A stretch of DNA of 64,000 nt from Gracilaria domingensis. Lineage: Eukaryota; Rhodophyta; Florideophyceae; Gracilariales; Gracilariaceae. This document shows, one piece after another, positions 32,785 through 43,569 of the stretch. Position 1 is the stretch's first letter. Each line of letters begins with the position of its first letter. The notes beneath the pieces are model-generated. The model was not told the DNA's origin and ran no database searches. It saw only the letters and a list, made by a program, of their open reading frames with translations. Both the position numbers and the translations under genes were made by a program. The stretch is taken from positions 1-64,000 of the forward strand of contig VCMS01000361.1 of the NCBI GenBank assembly GCA_022539475.1, written 5' to 3'.

Positions 32785-35700
32785 ATGGTCTACTACTGTA
32801 CACATAAGAAGCCTGGGTGCCGCTTCGTTACTCGCCGAGGAGTCTTATCTCTTCAACAGCATGTCAACCACTGACCGTTTCGTCTGAAAGCAGCGCTGGA
32901 AGACGACAATAGGCGGCCCATTCGGAGAAGCCAGCGTCTCAAGCTTTCCGCGCCCGCGGCCGCATCTTCCGAAACGGTCCTTGCCCCTTGTCGCCTTCCC
33001 GAGCCTCCGGTGTCCGAGGACAGCGTTGACCCCACTCCATTCGCCCCTCCCATTCCGGAAACTTCGCATTGTGTTTCTCCTTCCCCGGGTCCCGCGTCAT
33101 TAGAGCGAGAATACGGAAGCAGTTCCCGCCCAGTGCCTTCTGAGGAGGCCCTCGGTGATTTGCATATGGATTATCTCACGGTTTGTCTGCCTTCAGTAGC
33201 TTCCAATCTTGGTCATCGTGAGGCAGACGAGCTAATTGGGCTACTTCGGGACCCGCGATTCTCGCAAAAGCGATTCAACGAGACCATAACAAGTTCCAAG
33301 CGCTGTACAGAACTGAAGAACGCCATTTTCGAACGATACGCCTGAAAGGACGGTTTCAATCGAAGAACTGTCTCGCCAGAAGGATGTAAGTTCAGCGCCA
33401 CCCTCTACACGAGAGACCCCGTTCAGACACTTGTGAAAGAGCTCTAGTTGGCTAACAACGAAAACACATTCTTCCACCTTATACCTCAGACCCACTGCAC
33501 GAAAATATCTCACCCCATGCCCGGCTCTCTCGCAAGATACGCCACCTCAAAACTTAAGAAAATGGTCATGGGCTCTTTGGATAGTAGAACAGTGTGGTAC
33601 TCCCAAGAAATAAGTTACAGTGAATCTTTCGTAGGTCTTCTGCAGGTATACACCGATAAGTCTTCAACAACTCTAAAGCAAACATCGGTTACGGCCTATT
33701 CTCTTTACCTCATATTTCTCAACTTCTCCGACGAGCTACGCCGTAAGTGCATCCGTGATGACCTCACAGTAGTGGCATACCTTCCTACTACACTGCTCGA
33801 GGCTTCCCCATCTGAAGCAGACGCAATGCCATTCGTTTCTAGCAAGTCTCTACGCGAGTCCAGGATGCAAATCCTTCAAGAATCTCTTCGTCAAGTCCTG
33901 GAGCTTATTCTAAATCTCACGCAGAAAGGTTTTCAGTTCATCGGCGAAGAAAAACTAAGTCGAGTGTGCCATTCTCTGCTTGCAAGTTATTGTGCGGATA
34001 TTCCTGAGGCTAAGGACATTCTGTCCATTCTTCATGGGACCAAAACGGAAAGCCCGTGTAATAGATGCAAAGCCCCTTGCTCATCTTTATGCAGTCCTAT
34101 TCCCACCTCATTCAACAGACGTTCTCAAAAGCACACGAAAAGCATCCGAAAGACATACACAGCTATCTTGCAACATGCACAAAAAGACGAGGCGGAAAGA
34201 CGTCCACGTCGTGCGAGGGAGAGGAGATCTCAAGAGGATACTCTGATGCGTTCAAATTCCATATCTCTCATTCCTTCGTTGCGCGAAACTTCCGTAAGCC
34301 TTGGAATGATCCCGGGATTGTCTCCATACAGTCTGTTCTCATTCGAACCATTACACAACTTGCATCTCGGCATCTCGAAGCTGATAAAAACGGCCACAAT
34401 CGAGAGACTGCAGTCAGACACCCTGTGCACCACAATAGGAACATCTGCATCGCGTTCATTTCGAACGATACGCACCCAACTCCTCAACCATGCAAACGCA
34501 ATTCTAGCTGCCATAGAACGCGATTCTCCTGCCAAAGGTTTACATATCGATTTCTCCACGCAGGACAAAGCCAAATCTTTGAATGGTATCTTCACGAAAG
34601 ACGGTCTCCGTGGAATGCTGGAGGCCAAAAACTACAAAGCACTTGACATGGTCTTCCCCTTCATAGGAGCATTCTTTGACATATGCTGTGAAGAACAGGA
34701 AGTTGCTCCAATCACAACCGTTTTCTCTCAGTACTCGGACTTGCTTTCGACCTTGTTCAGATTCAATCGTGACCCGTATTGGACTGAAAGCTCTCTCCTG
34801 TGTCTTAGTTCGGAGATTGAAGCCTTCAAGCGTTGCGTAACAAAGAATCTGGCGGATTTTCATCCCTCCAGACTGGGAACTCAGAAGTTTCATCTTCTCG
34901 ATCATCTCGTGGACGATATTCGCCGTCTGGGAAGTATCAAGTACTACGACGCAGGCATATACGAACATGCACACCTGCTATTTAAGAGACACTACAAAAA
35001 GACGTCCAGAAGAACAGCAACGGCTGTGGAGGAGACTATTCGCTCCATTGAGCACGGACATGTTAGAAAGCAATGGAATGGCAATACTCCTTACCAGCGT
35101 AATCCAGGTTTACCAGGAACTTCTACGCAGCTTCCTCGATTTGCAATGAGAGGGCGTTCTTTCACTTTACGTGCTCTTCAACATTGTGTTTCAAGTATGT
35201 CCAGTTCAAAAACATGGACTGCTGTTAGAGAGATGTTCTCAAGTACGGACACAAGGTCGATTCTTGACCAAATTGGTGAACAGGCCCTTCCTCCTTTCCT
35301 CAGTCTCGTGAAAGAAACACTGGATGAGCACTTTATTACATACTTCCCAGAAAAGACAAGGATAACTCTGGTGAATTCGGCCCTCTTGAAAGGCGGTTTC
35401 GTTCCGACTCTTGAACACTTCGATTCGTCTTCTAAGGCACTTAAGCTGGGACGACCAAATACCCCATCATCCAACGAGTCATCGCTTCTCCAGCATTTGG
35501 TCCCAGTAGAAAGCCAAATTTTTCCACTGTATTGGTAAGCGGAGAAGATTCAGAGACTTGGGTTGCCCAGGTAGTCGCTCTGATTCGAATATCTCTCCTT
35601 GATTCTGCACTTACCGCACCAGAGGTGGCATTCGTCCGGTATTTCGAGGTTTTACCCCCCGCAACAAACATCGACCACATATTGAAATGCATATCTTTAC

Positions 35701-35963
35701 GGTGGGCTACAAACGATGAAAAGAACCACACTCTTCCGTTCCCTCGTCATTCCAAAGCGGAGACTATCGTAGAGTTAACTCCTTGGTACGGGATGGTTCC
35801 GGCTTCTGCACTACAGGGAACTGTCCATGTTGTTAGATCAAACTACCCTGCTCCACTTTTTTGTCCTCCACTTCAATGGTTTCAACACCGATTCTACATC
35901 AATCGATTCTATCATGATTCAGATGAAGGACCAACTGAGCACGTTGATTTTGTACAGCCTTAA
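32785..35963 (+). pseudogene. Plavaka-like (CACTA superfamily) transposase, decayed
   Basis: The frame from the ATG at 32,785 opens with a C2H2-type finger (YCTHKKPGCRF ... LSLQQHVNH), as Plavaka transposases do. The main body (33,448-35,538) has a Plavaka-like core: LYTDKSST, LYLIFLNFSDELRRKCIRDD, VAYLP, a C-x-x-C pair, PHNLHLGISK-like wording, then KFHLLDHLVDDIRRLGSIKY and HAHLLFKRHYKKTSRR. The C-terminal segment (35,532-35,963) ends WFQHRFYINRFYHDSDE, typical of this family. Stops: TGA 32,872, TGA 33,343, TAG 33,445, plus one frame change near 35,535. Not functional as it stands. Terminal CACTA repeats were not found by eye. Confidence 0.65.
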
Positions 35964-37632
35964 ACATTAAGGGCTCCATCCTCTACATGTTCATCTTGTG
36001 GTGCCTTTTCTTGTGATCCTGTGCTACTTCCGAAATCGTTCATGTCCATTTCCTTGAACTCCATATCCCCTTCCTCGCATTCACCAACGAAACAATCGCT
36101 AACAGAACCCAATCTTTGGCTCACACTGTCAATAAAAAATTGTTCTTTCACAGTGAGGTAAAGTCTTCCGTTCGACGGCATTCCATATCCAAATATAGCC
36201 TCTCTCATGTCATTACCAAGAACCTTAGTCTAATCTTCCGTTGTCGTTCCAAAATTATGAAACTCGCTGGAATTGGTCCTCAAGACACGTTGCCTAACAT
36301 CCCCCAGAACATTCTTTAAACACAGAGGTAGCAGTTGGGCAAACTTCTTTTTAAACAGTTTCTGTCTCTGGCCACCCCTTGACACACCCGTACTTAGAAG
36401 GCTCACAACCGTCAACACCCAAGCGTCCAAACGTGCGAGCAACAGTATTGTGCCATCTAAAAAGGTGCCCTTATCCTCGTCTTTTACATCATACCCAATA
36501 AACTCCTTCAGTACTTGTACCCCGACACGGTTTCGGAAGAACAAGTCTTGATCTTCCGTCAGCATATCCTCGACATTGTCCGCATTGGATTACTTTAGAC
36601 GAACAAATGGGGCTTTTCTCCACCATCAAGTGTTCGGTACACCATTTTCGTCAAGACGCAGTATGTTCTCCTGCGCTTCCTTCAACTGCATTGTGAGTTC
36701 GTCAGCATTCTCTTCTACCAGCTTTGTTCTTCTCCAAATCAGATGGTACCCCAGGAGCAGAAATAGTTTATCCCTCGTAATTCTCTTCCCAACGCCCACG
36801 ACGTCACTCATGGTCTGCCGCATTCTCTGCCTAAGGCACATATCTGCACAAAGTTCCAGTATACACCTGTCGGTAAGAGATGCTTTTCTAATAGCTTCCC
36901 AACTCAACTCCTTCAACTCGCTTTCAACCATTTTCTTCAGCAAAGCATCTGGCCCCCCCCTCTACCGACGGTGTGAACATGCCAAAACTGCCCAAGAGCT
37001 CCACGGGGTTTTTAGGAACCATGTATGAACCACCTTCCTCGGCCTCAATAAGCCCTTCCCCACTCTCAGTTGCGTCTTCCACCTTCTCGGCACGCATTCC
37101 AATTAGAAAACCCATCGGGCCCTCTATTGATATTTCTTGGGTTACCCCAATTTCGGGTGAGCGACTCACCTTCGAGCCTTAGCTCACTTGTTTCTCTTCT
37201 TGCCCACGTCAGCATGTTGTGCTACACTGCTCGAGCAACCACTCGAAACTCGTCGCACACCTCAATTTTATGCTTCTTTCGACCTGTCTGCCCAGGTTCA
37301 CCAGCACGTGTACTCCTATCTCCCTCCTGTTTCAGTGCCCCCCTTAGCCCTTCAATGACTAGATCCTTCTCTTCAAGCCTCTTTTTTAAAGCCGTACTCT
37401 GCTCTTGGGCGACCTTCACTAGAATAACCCGAACCATCAAGTCCTCTTGTAGCGTCTTAACCTTTTCTTTCAAGCAATTCAGTTCATTTAAAAGATCACG
37501 TCTGTTCATAGAGGTTGAATTCACATCAGTGTGGATATCTTCCGGTATTTCCCTAGCCTCTTCGGCGACAGGCCCCGATAATGCCGCAGGATTCGGTGTT
37601 ATTTCGTTATCGGAACTATCCTCATGTGCCAT
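35960..37632 (-). pseudogene. Broken coiled-coil gene facing the transposase
   Basis: From the ATG at 37,632 (MAHEDSSDNE) successive open segments on the minus strand form one decayed gene. They are an acidic start, a coiled coil (LLNELNCLKEKVKTLQEDL ... LKKRLEEKDLVIEGLRGAL), an acidic linker, a helical part (LKELSWEAIRKASLTDRCIL ... RDKLFLLLGYHLIW), a segment with LDAWVLTVVSLLSTGVSRGG, and an acidic tail. One frame change falls exactly at a run of eight C (36,953-36,960); further stops lie near 36,590-36,630 and 36,220. It overlaps the transposase by 4 bp tail to tail. Family unknown. It could be the transposon's second protein, or the next gene of the methyltransferase-SET cluster, which reads the same way. 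Confidence 0.45.
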
Positions 37633-38633
37633 ACCCTTAGACACGAGAGGCTGCAGGTGTCTGTGTCCACCCTTGGCACGGCTGCGAGCTCCAACTCCCG
37701 TGTCTGTCCTCCTCTATAGCATCGTATATCAGATGAATTGGGCCTCGTACGAGCTGCAACGGCCCCCGTTCTGGAAAGAGGGGAAGGTCGAAAAGTAACT
37801 CGTCTATCAGTTGTCTCTCGATTTCTTATTGTCTTTCTCCCTTGTCCGGACCCATTTCGAGGCATAATACGATTCATAGCGGACCCAGTTCTAGAAGACA
37901 GGGAGGGACGTGACGATCTTAATATACTAGGGCTCTCACGACTTCTCGTCATTGTCCCTTGTTGTCCAGATCCACTGGGCGGCGTAACCCGCGCCCCAGT
38001 AGCTCCGGTCTTCGATATCGGCCGGGGACATGAAGGTTTTGGTGTCATACGAACCTCTTCAGTTCCAGTTGTCATGCCCTCCTGTGCTGACCCGCTGGAC
38101 CGAGTTACCTCATCTTCTTGAGGAGCAGAGAAAGATGCACGATTTGCATTATCGGCAGTTGACGGCACGACATCGTTCGCTGATCCACGAATTTTTGACG
38201 CAATCCCGGAAGACGCTCCGCTGCGAGATGGGCGAGAGAGTACTGCAGAAGGACGCCCACTGACTCTCTCCTTCGTCGAGGACGACTTCTGTTAAGGAAG
38301 TGCGGTGCTTGTAGCCTGATTCGTATCATCCGATGCTCTTCTCTTCTTCTGTCCACTCTTGTTCCGCTGCGTACTATTTCGCTTTCTCGGCGTTATATCC
38401 ACGTTGTGGAGATAAACAGGGTAATGAAACGAAATTTTTTGGGGCGGGGGAGGGGGTGGGGGGGGTGCATGGTTCAGATATTCCGGGACACTCCGCAGTT
38501 CCTGCTTTTTAGGAATTTGAGGTGCCCAATGGGTCGCAAATATCGCCGTTACAAATAGATAAAGAGCTCCAGTGTACATGTACAACGCGTATTGCAGGCA
38601 GCTGCAACATTCACAAGCATATTTACTTTCCAT
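37599..38633 (-). pseudogene. Pro-tract, Ser/Arg-repeat protein (left copy)
   Basis: The frame from the ATG at 38,633 (MESKYACECC) has a hydrophobic segment (ALYLFVTAIFATHW), a run of eight Pro and a basic region (TPRKRNSTQRNKS). It is stopped at 38,292, and homology goes on in the repeats of 38,168-37,700 (SPSILRSSRPSLSSRTG and kin). The right copy at 63,121 is open over the same span. It lies 17 bp downstream of the methyltransferase-SET gene, same strand. Function unknown. Confidence 0.5.
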
Positions 38634-38649
38634 TCGGTACTGAACTCAT

Positions 38650-41600
38650 CTATTGCTCCAATGTCAGAGCCCAGTCCCAGGCGTACTGCTCTCCGTAGTT
38701 GAAATACAACTCTTTGACCCTCTCAATATCTCTTACTGCTCTACAACGGAGTAGAGCATAGTTAGAAAGGTCGGACTTGAACTGTATCACGGACTTCGCT
38801 TCCACCACCTGCACATTGGCACTTCGAGTCCTGTTTGACCGGGGCTGCGATAAATCGGGATCCCCGGCATGATATCCGGCGTCGTTAATGTAGCCCCCGA
38901 TACAAAAAGGCGCCGGGACAATGTACACTTCGCTCTCCTTTCTATCCTGAGCCTGTTCTGGTCTGTTCCTCAGGTGCAGAAACTCCGTACCAGTCCAGTG
39001 ACCATCATAGAAAACAACTTGTACCGCACTGGAGTTGCTCCGAGACAGCCACTTCCATACGTTAAGTGTCTTTCCTTCCGGTTCGTCAGATCCGTGTATA
39101 CCAAAGTTCCATAAAAATGACAGATAGTTTCCCCAGCCAATATCTTATGTTCCGTGAACACCCCCATACCAGCACGGGGATGTCGAATCTTAGAAGATGC
39201 TACATGTAAGCGATAGCGATTGGCTTCAACAGTCAACAGCATATGCATATCCATTAGATTCAGAGCTCCTCGGTACTTCTCCTCCCAAAGATCTACAGTA
39301 TGCTGTCCACACTTGTCGACAAAGTCCCAGTCCTTCCAGTATCTTCCTAGAAACTGAGTAATATGTGCAGGCATCACTTGGTACTGGGGGTATCCAAATC
39401 GAGCCTCCCATTCAAGCCGATCTCGGTCCGGATGTGGAACCCGTTCATAAGTCGTTGAAGCAGCATCCACCACCTCCTGTTCAACCAGGATGTCATTCTT
39501 GCCCCCGCGAAGAACTTCGGCCATAAGAGTCGTTATATGGTGCTTCGCATGGCTGAAACTTGGCCTATTCTTCTCGCACCCCAAGAACTTCCTATGCTTT
39601 GTCAGCGATAGGCACGCCATACCCGTAAAAAAAGTTCCCGCGAACATGTCCATGACAAGATCACCCGATCTTGTGAAGCGACATATCAACTCTTTCATCA
39701 ACTCCCTGGACTTCTTCTCCGGTCTTATGTACTGACCACTTGGTACTGAACTACCTGGCTCATTTACCTTCCATGTCAACCACTCCCCCGCTCTCGGTTT
39801 TGGCACCCGGTCAATTACATTCCTGTTTGCCGGGAAAGTAAAAGGAATGAAATTGTTCTCATCAAATGGAGTAAGACTGGCTTCCTCGGATGGTCGCAAT
39901 CCACGCTTCACCCCATGAACGGCGTACTCCGTTACGGGCTGTATCCTAAACTTCCGTGGATTCCCTCCAACATTACTTCGATCCCGGATGAACACCAGTG
40001 GATTCCCATCCACTTTAAACTAAGGCATGAGTTCTGGCTTACCTTCGCTTCCAGCTTCATCTTTCGTACTCGCCGTTTCCGAAAGTATCCTGTGCCAAAC
40101 ATGAAACTGTGCCATGGCACAGAATATAATGAAGTGCCCACCTGAACGAAGCGCGGAACTTATTAAGTCAGCCGTACTGATCATGTCATCCTCACTGAAG
40201 ACATCGTGAGCACTATTCCGTTTGTTCCTCTTCCTTCGAGTGTTAAAGGGAGGGTCTGTTAGTACAAGCTGTGCCTTACCCCATAAAATCTCACTCTGAT
40301 TCACAAATGTTTCGTGTGTGTGCCTCAGGTCCTTCATGTCACAGTTGTACGCTACAAAGTGTGACTTTCTCATCCCCTTCCACACCTTGTCCATATTCAT
40401 TCGAAGGAGACTGGATATCCCCTTCATGGGCCGCTCAATACCAGTTTTTTGGATTTTGTAACCGGCAACCCGAGATTCATGCTCCGCAAGATTCACCGGC
40501 TTCTCGAAGTCGTCGCTGTCGGAGCTCACGAGGTTCATATACTCTCGACGAGGTGGGGGTGGGGCAGACTTGGTCAAAGAAAGTTCGGCAATACCGGAAG
40601 TTTTAGGGGTTTTCGTCAGTTCAATATCAGGTTTCGCGTGAATGCCGACATGGAACCCTGCCGCATGACGCATATCCTGTATCGGTTTCCATAGCAACTC
40701 CGAAAACTTCTGAAATCGAGCAGGCAACTCACCGGAGTCAGAACCAGATACGGTATCCATCCGTATCTCCGAAAACTCTATCCAGTTCCTCATCTGATCA
40801 GCCCGTAAGCTATAGAGGCTATGGTGGGTGCATATGGTTTCGAGGTCTGTCAAAAATTCCTTAGCCAGTATTCGGAGGTTTGTATCGCATTCATCACTCA
40901 AGGTCTCCACCGATCCACTAGTACTGCTCTGTGGTACATCCTGTGTGTTCAATCGAGTACTCTGGCTCGGCGGGGCATAACCAGACTCCCGTGTCTCTAG
41001 CGCTGTATACTTCAACGTCTGCATATTCATGTACATGTATGGTTTCACCATGTGCTGAACGTTCGTGTATCCAAGATGAGCCGCAAAACAACTCTATGCC
41101 CATACGACCTCACTGATAGCGAATCCCAGTCGATCACAGTTGTCTTTGGAGAACGACGTAAAAGTGGTATGTACACAGATGGTGCATGGTTCACTTTTCG
41201 TTTCTTTTTCGGTTGTTTCTTCTTTATCATTCGGATGTTGTCGTTCTCTCCCATTATGTGGCCGATGTATGATAAGTATATAACGACCTCAAATGGGTTC
41301 ACAGCTGTTGGTGGGATGAACACTGTCGTCTTCAGAACCTGCTTTCTCCTGGTCATGAAATAATCAACCAGGCATCGCACCGGTAGGTATATACCCATAT
41401 CCATAGAGAGAAGGAAAAAATCGCGGAGTCTCTGGTCCTCATCTCCGTCCTTCTTGTCAAGAAGCTTCGTTACAAGATATCGTTGTTCCACAGGTTTGTT
41501 ATTCACAACACTCTTTCGCAGCAGTTGCAGTGTCAAGTTCTGCAGGTTCTTGGAGTTAGTGGCCTCCTCAAACATCTTCCTTTCCTCCGGAATATCCCTA

Positions 41601-41785
41601 TAGTTCTCGGCGCAGAACTCTATTAGCCCTCTAAACCCCACGTCCCGTGGCCAATCGGGGCCTCCATCGCTGTTTGCCAAAGCATCGCGAAGAACCAAGA
41701 AAAGTCTGACATATGCATGGAACGCCGGAGGCGGAGCACTCATGTCGATAGGATGTATCTCCTCTCCATCATCGGTGGAATCCAT
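38650..41785 (-). pseudogene. DNA methyltransferase-SET protein gene (left copy)
   Basis: The gene starts at the ATG at 41,783-41,785 and runs outward. The N-terminal 240 residues are of unknown fold and hold an exact SV40-type nuclear signal PKKKRKV (41,193-41,213). Next comes a beta-class amino-methyltransferase: motif IV LTDPPFN (DPPFN at 40,242-40,256) with GGHFIIFC after it, then motif I LVMDMFAGT (39,633-39,650) with FLGCEKN. The C-terminus is SET-like: RLHVASSKI, AGMGVFTEHKILAGETICHFYG, GGYINDAGY, and ELYFNYGEQYAWDW before the stop at 38,650. This copy keeps the SET end whole but has a frame change near 41,150, a stop near 40,020 and a frame change near 38,980. Confidence 0.7.
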
Positions 41786-41800
41786 CGCTTCAGCGCAAAC

Positions 41801-41890
41801 AACGGAGGCGAGCCTTTAAATGGCGACTTACGCTGGGCACCCCCGCTTTCGGCAGCTCCTCCCAGCGCATTGCCAGTCTCGTCCGTGTCC
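41801..41890 (-). promoter_or_regulatory. 90-bp promoter cassette of the methyltransferase-SET gene (left)
   Basis: Read on the minus strand, about 90 bp ending 16 bp before the ATG at 41,785 are nearly identical to 42,605-42,694 on the plus strand. The cassette ends with CATTTAAAGGCTCGCCTCCG, where ATTTAAA is a TATA-like box. The same sequence stands before the right-arm gene. Confidence 0.65.
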
Positions 41891-42073
41891 GTGTCCGCTC
41901 CCTTCTGAGGTCGGTGTCCGTGCCGCTTCGAGCGGGTGCGATAGCGTCGCGTGTCGGCCACGTCGCCATTTGGAGCTATTGCAAAGGTCGCGTATTGTGC
42001 TAATAGTCGCGGACCAAGTGGGTGTGAAGCGCTAGTTTTCTCTAGTTTGATATATCTGCACGGCGTGTGCAGC

Positions 42074-42394
42074 GAAATCACTGCCGGAAGTGCCGGGAGG
42101 AGTGCTTTGGAAGGTCTCGGGAGGGTACCAGAATGTTGCCGGAACGTGCTCGCGGGCGGGGGGGGTCGGTCGTGTTAGGGTACCTACCCTAACACGACCG
42201 GGGCCCCCCGCCCGCGGGCACGTTTTGGGCGATTTTTGGAAAAATGTGCGATTTTATGCCCGCGGGCGGGGGGATCCGATCGTGTTAGGGTACCTACCCT
42301 AACACGACCGACCTCCCCCGCCCGCGAGCACGTTCTGGCCACATTCCGGCGCCTTCCCGGGACCCCCCAAAACACGCCGCCTCGCAGTGATTTC
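42074..42394. repeat. GC-rich nested palindrome block (left arm)
   Basis: Two 34-bp palindromes have arms CGGTCGTGTTAGGGTA around a CC centre; their centres are at 42,183/42,184 and 42,293/42,294. The second has one mismatch. Each is flanked by GCCCGCGGGC-type runs that extend the pairing to about 40 bp per arm. The outer flanks (GAAATCACTGC on both sides) are also inverted, so the whole 320 bp is one nested inverted repeat. It sits between the divergent methyltransferase-SET and ParB-oxygenase gene clusters. Confidence 0.8.
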
Positions 42395-42604
42395 CCTACA
42401 CCCGGCCGCCGGTACGTTGGCGCCGCTGTCCACGTGTATTGGCGGGAGTAGGTTGTACATGAAAGTGAATGAGTGTACTCTTGACTACTATGCAAAGCAT
42501 TTGAAGAGCACGATTAGAGAGCGCGACCATTGCTCGCGTGAGTCATCATTGCGCGAACTCCACGACTCTAAAGCGTACAATCAGCGTGCGAGCGGCCACG
42601 GACA

Positions 42605-42694
42605 GGACACGGACGACACTGGCAGTGCGCTGGGAGGAGCTGCCGAAAGCGGGGGTGCCCAGCGTAAGTCGCCATTTAAAGGCTCGCCTCCGTT
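42605..42694 (+). promoter_or_regulatory. 90-bp promoter cassette of the ParB-oxygenase gene cluster (left)
   Basis: A copy of the methyltransferase-SET promoter in opposite orientation, including the ATTTAAA box at 42,674-42,680, placed 63 bp before the ATG at 42,757. Only a few bases differ. The right arm lacks this copy: there the gene's start is joined directly to the palindrome block. Confidence 0.65.
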
Positions 42695-42756
42695 CTTGTA
42701 TCGTCCAGAGCGAGCGTATTGTTGATATACACCTTTCACTGCAATAGCTGTTCAAC

Positions 42757-43569
42757 ATGAAGCCAACTCGTGTTCGAAAGCGTACGCAAAGCGTGACTCC
42801 TCGCACTCGGCGGAGCACTCGATCATTGCAAGGTGGAATGCGGGTTTCTCTGCAGATGGATATTGAGAATGAAGGAAAGGTGATAGTCGGGGAAGCGTTG
42901 TTGCATGGAGTTGGAAGTGTTCTACGCCGCGAGTTTAACGGGAAGCAATTGGACCCAGGTCTTGTGGTGGTTCATAATATTCTCATCAGTCGAAGCGGTC
43001 AGACGTTCTACCCTTACCGGGCGGAGGGCCTGGATCTTCCACAATACATCCAGGATCTCTGGATGGCCGCTCCTTGGGATGAGAAAATGATGGAACCGGT
43101 GGCAGCCAGCATTTCGGCGTCCAAGCGACGAACAGTGAGCGCTATGAGTGAGGTGATGACGCCGACAAGCCGCACGGAGCCAATTCGAAGTTCATCAACA
43201 CCGAGAGGTAGCGCATCAGTAGCACCTCCGGGGGAGGTCCGTCGTCTGTTACGAAGCGGTCTATGGAGACGAGATCATCCCCAGCTACGAAGCGGACAGG
43301 TCAAGCAAAGTCTACCTCCGCTACGAAGCCCACTGCGTCGAAAAGGGCATCTCCTGCGATGAATCAGACCGTCGACACAAGGGAATTTCTGCGTCGAAAC
43401 AGACGGTTCAGCACGGGACGGCTGAGCAAGAAGAGGAAGATGAGATAATAAAAGGTCCCCTTCCAGACGCGGATGCGCAATCTGCACAAGGAGCTGGTCC
43501 ATCTGTACCCCAAACTGCACCAGAAACTGCGGAGCAGCAGGACGATGACGTTGTGCTTCTGTGCGCAAG
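42757..43569 (+). pseudogene. Unknown protein ahead of the ParB-oxygenase gene (left copy)
   Basis: The frame starts at ATG 42,757 with a basic N-terminus (MKPTRVRKRTQSVTPRTRRS), then a compact part (ENEGKVIVGEALLHGVGSVL ... KQLDPGLVVVHNILISRSG ... LPQYIQDLWMAAPWDE), then a Ser/Thr/Arg-rich repeat tail (SATKPTASKRASPA-type words). The frame changes at about 43,230, and homology to the right copy goes on to 43,569, where the ParB-oxygenase ATG follows at once. It may be a separate gene or the N-terminal part of the same one. No family recognised. Confidence 0.45.

Noticed and set aside
35536-35571. A 36-base intron (GTAAGC ... CAG) at the transposase frame change
   Set aside because: Removing it leads straight into a stop, so a simple frame change is the better reading.
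42167-42200. Internal telomere array
   Set aside because: Only single TTAGGG words inside palindromes; no tandem run.
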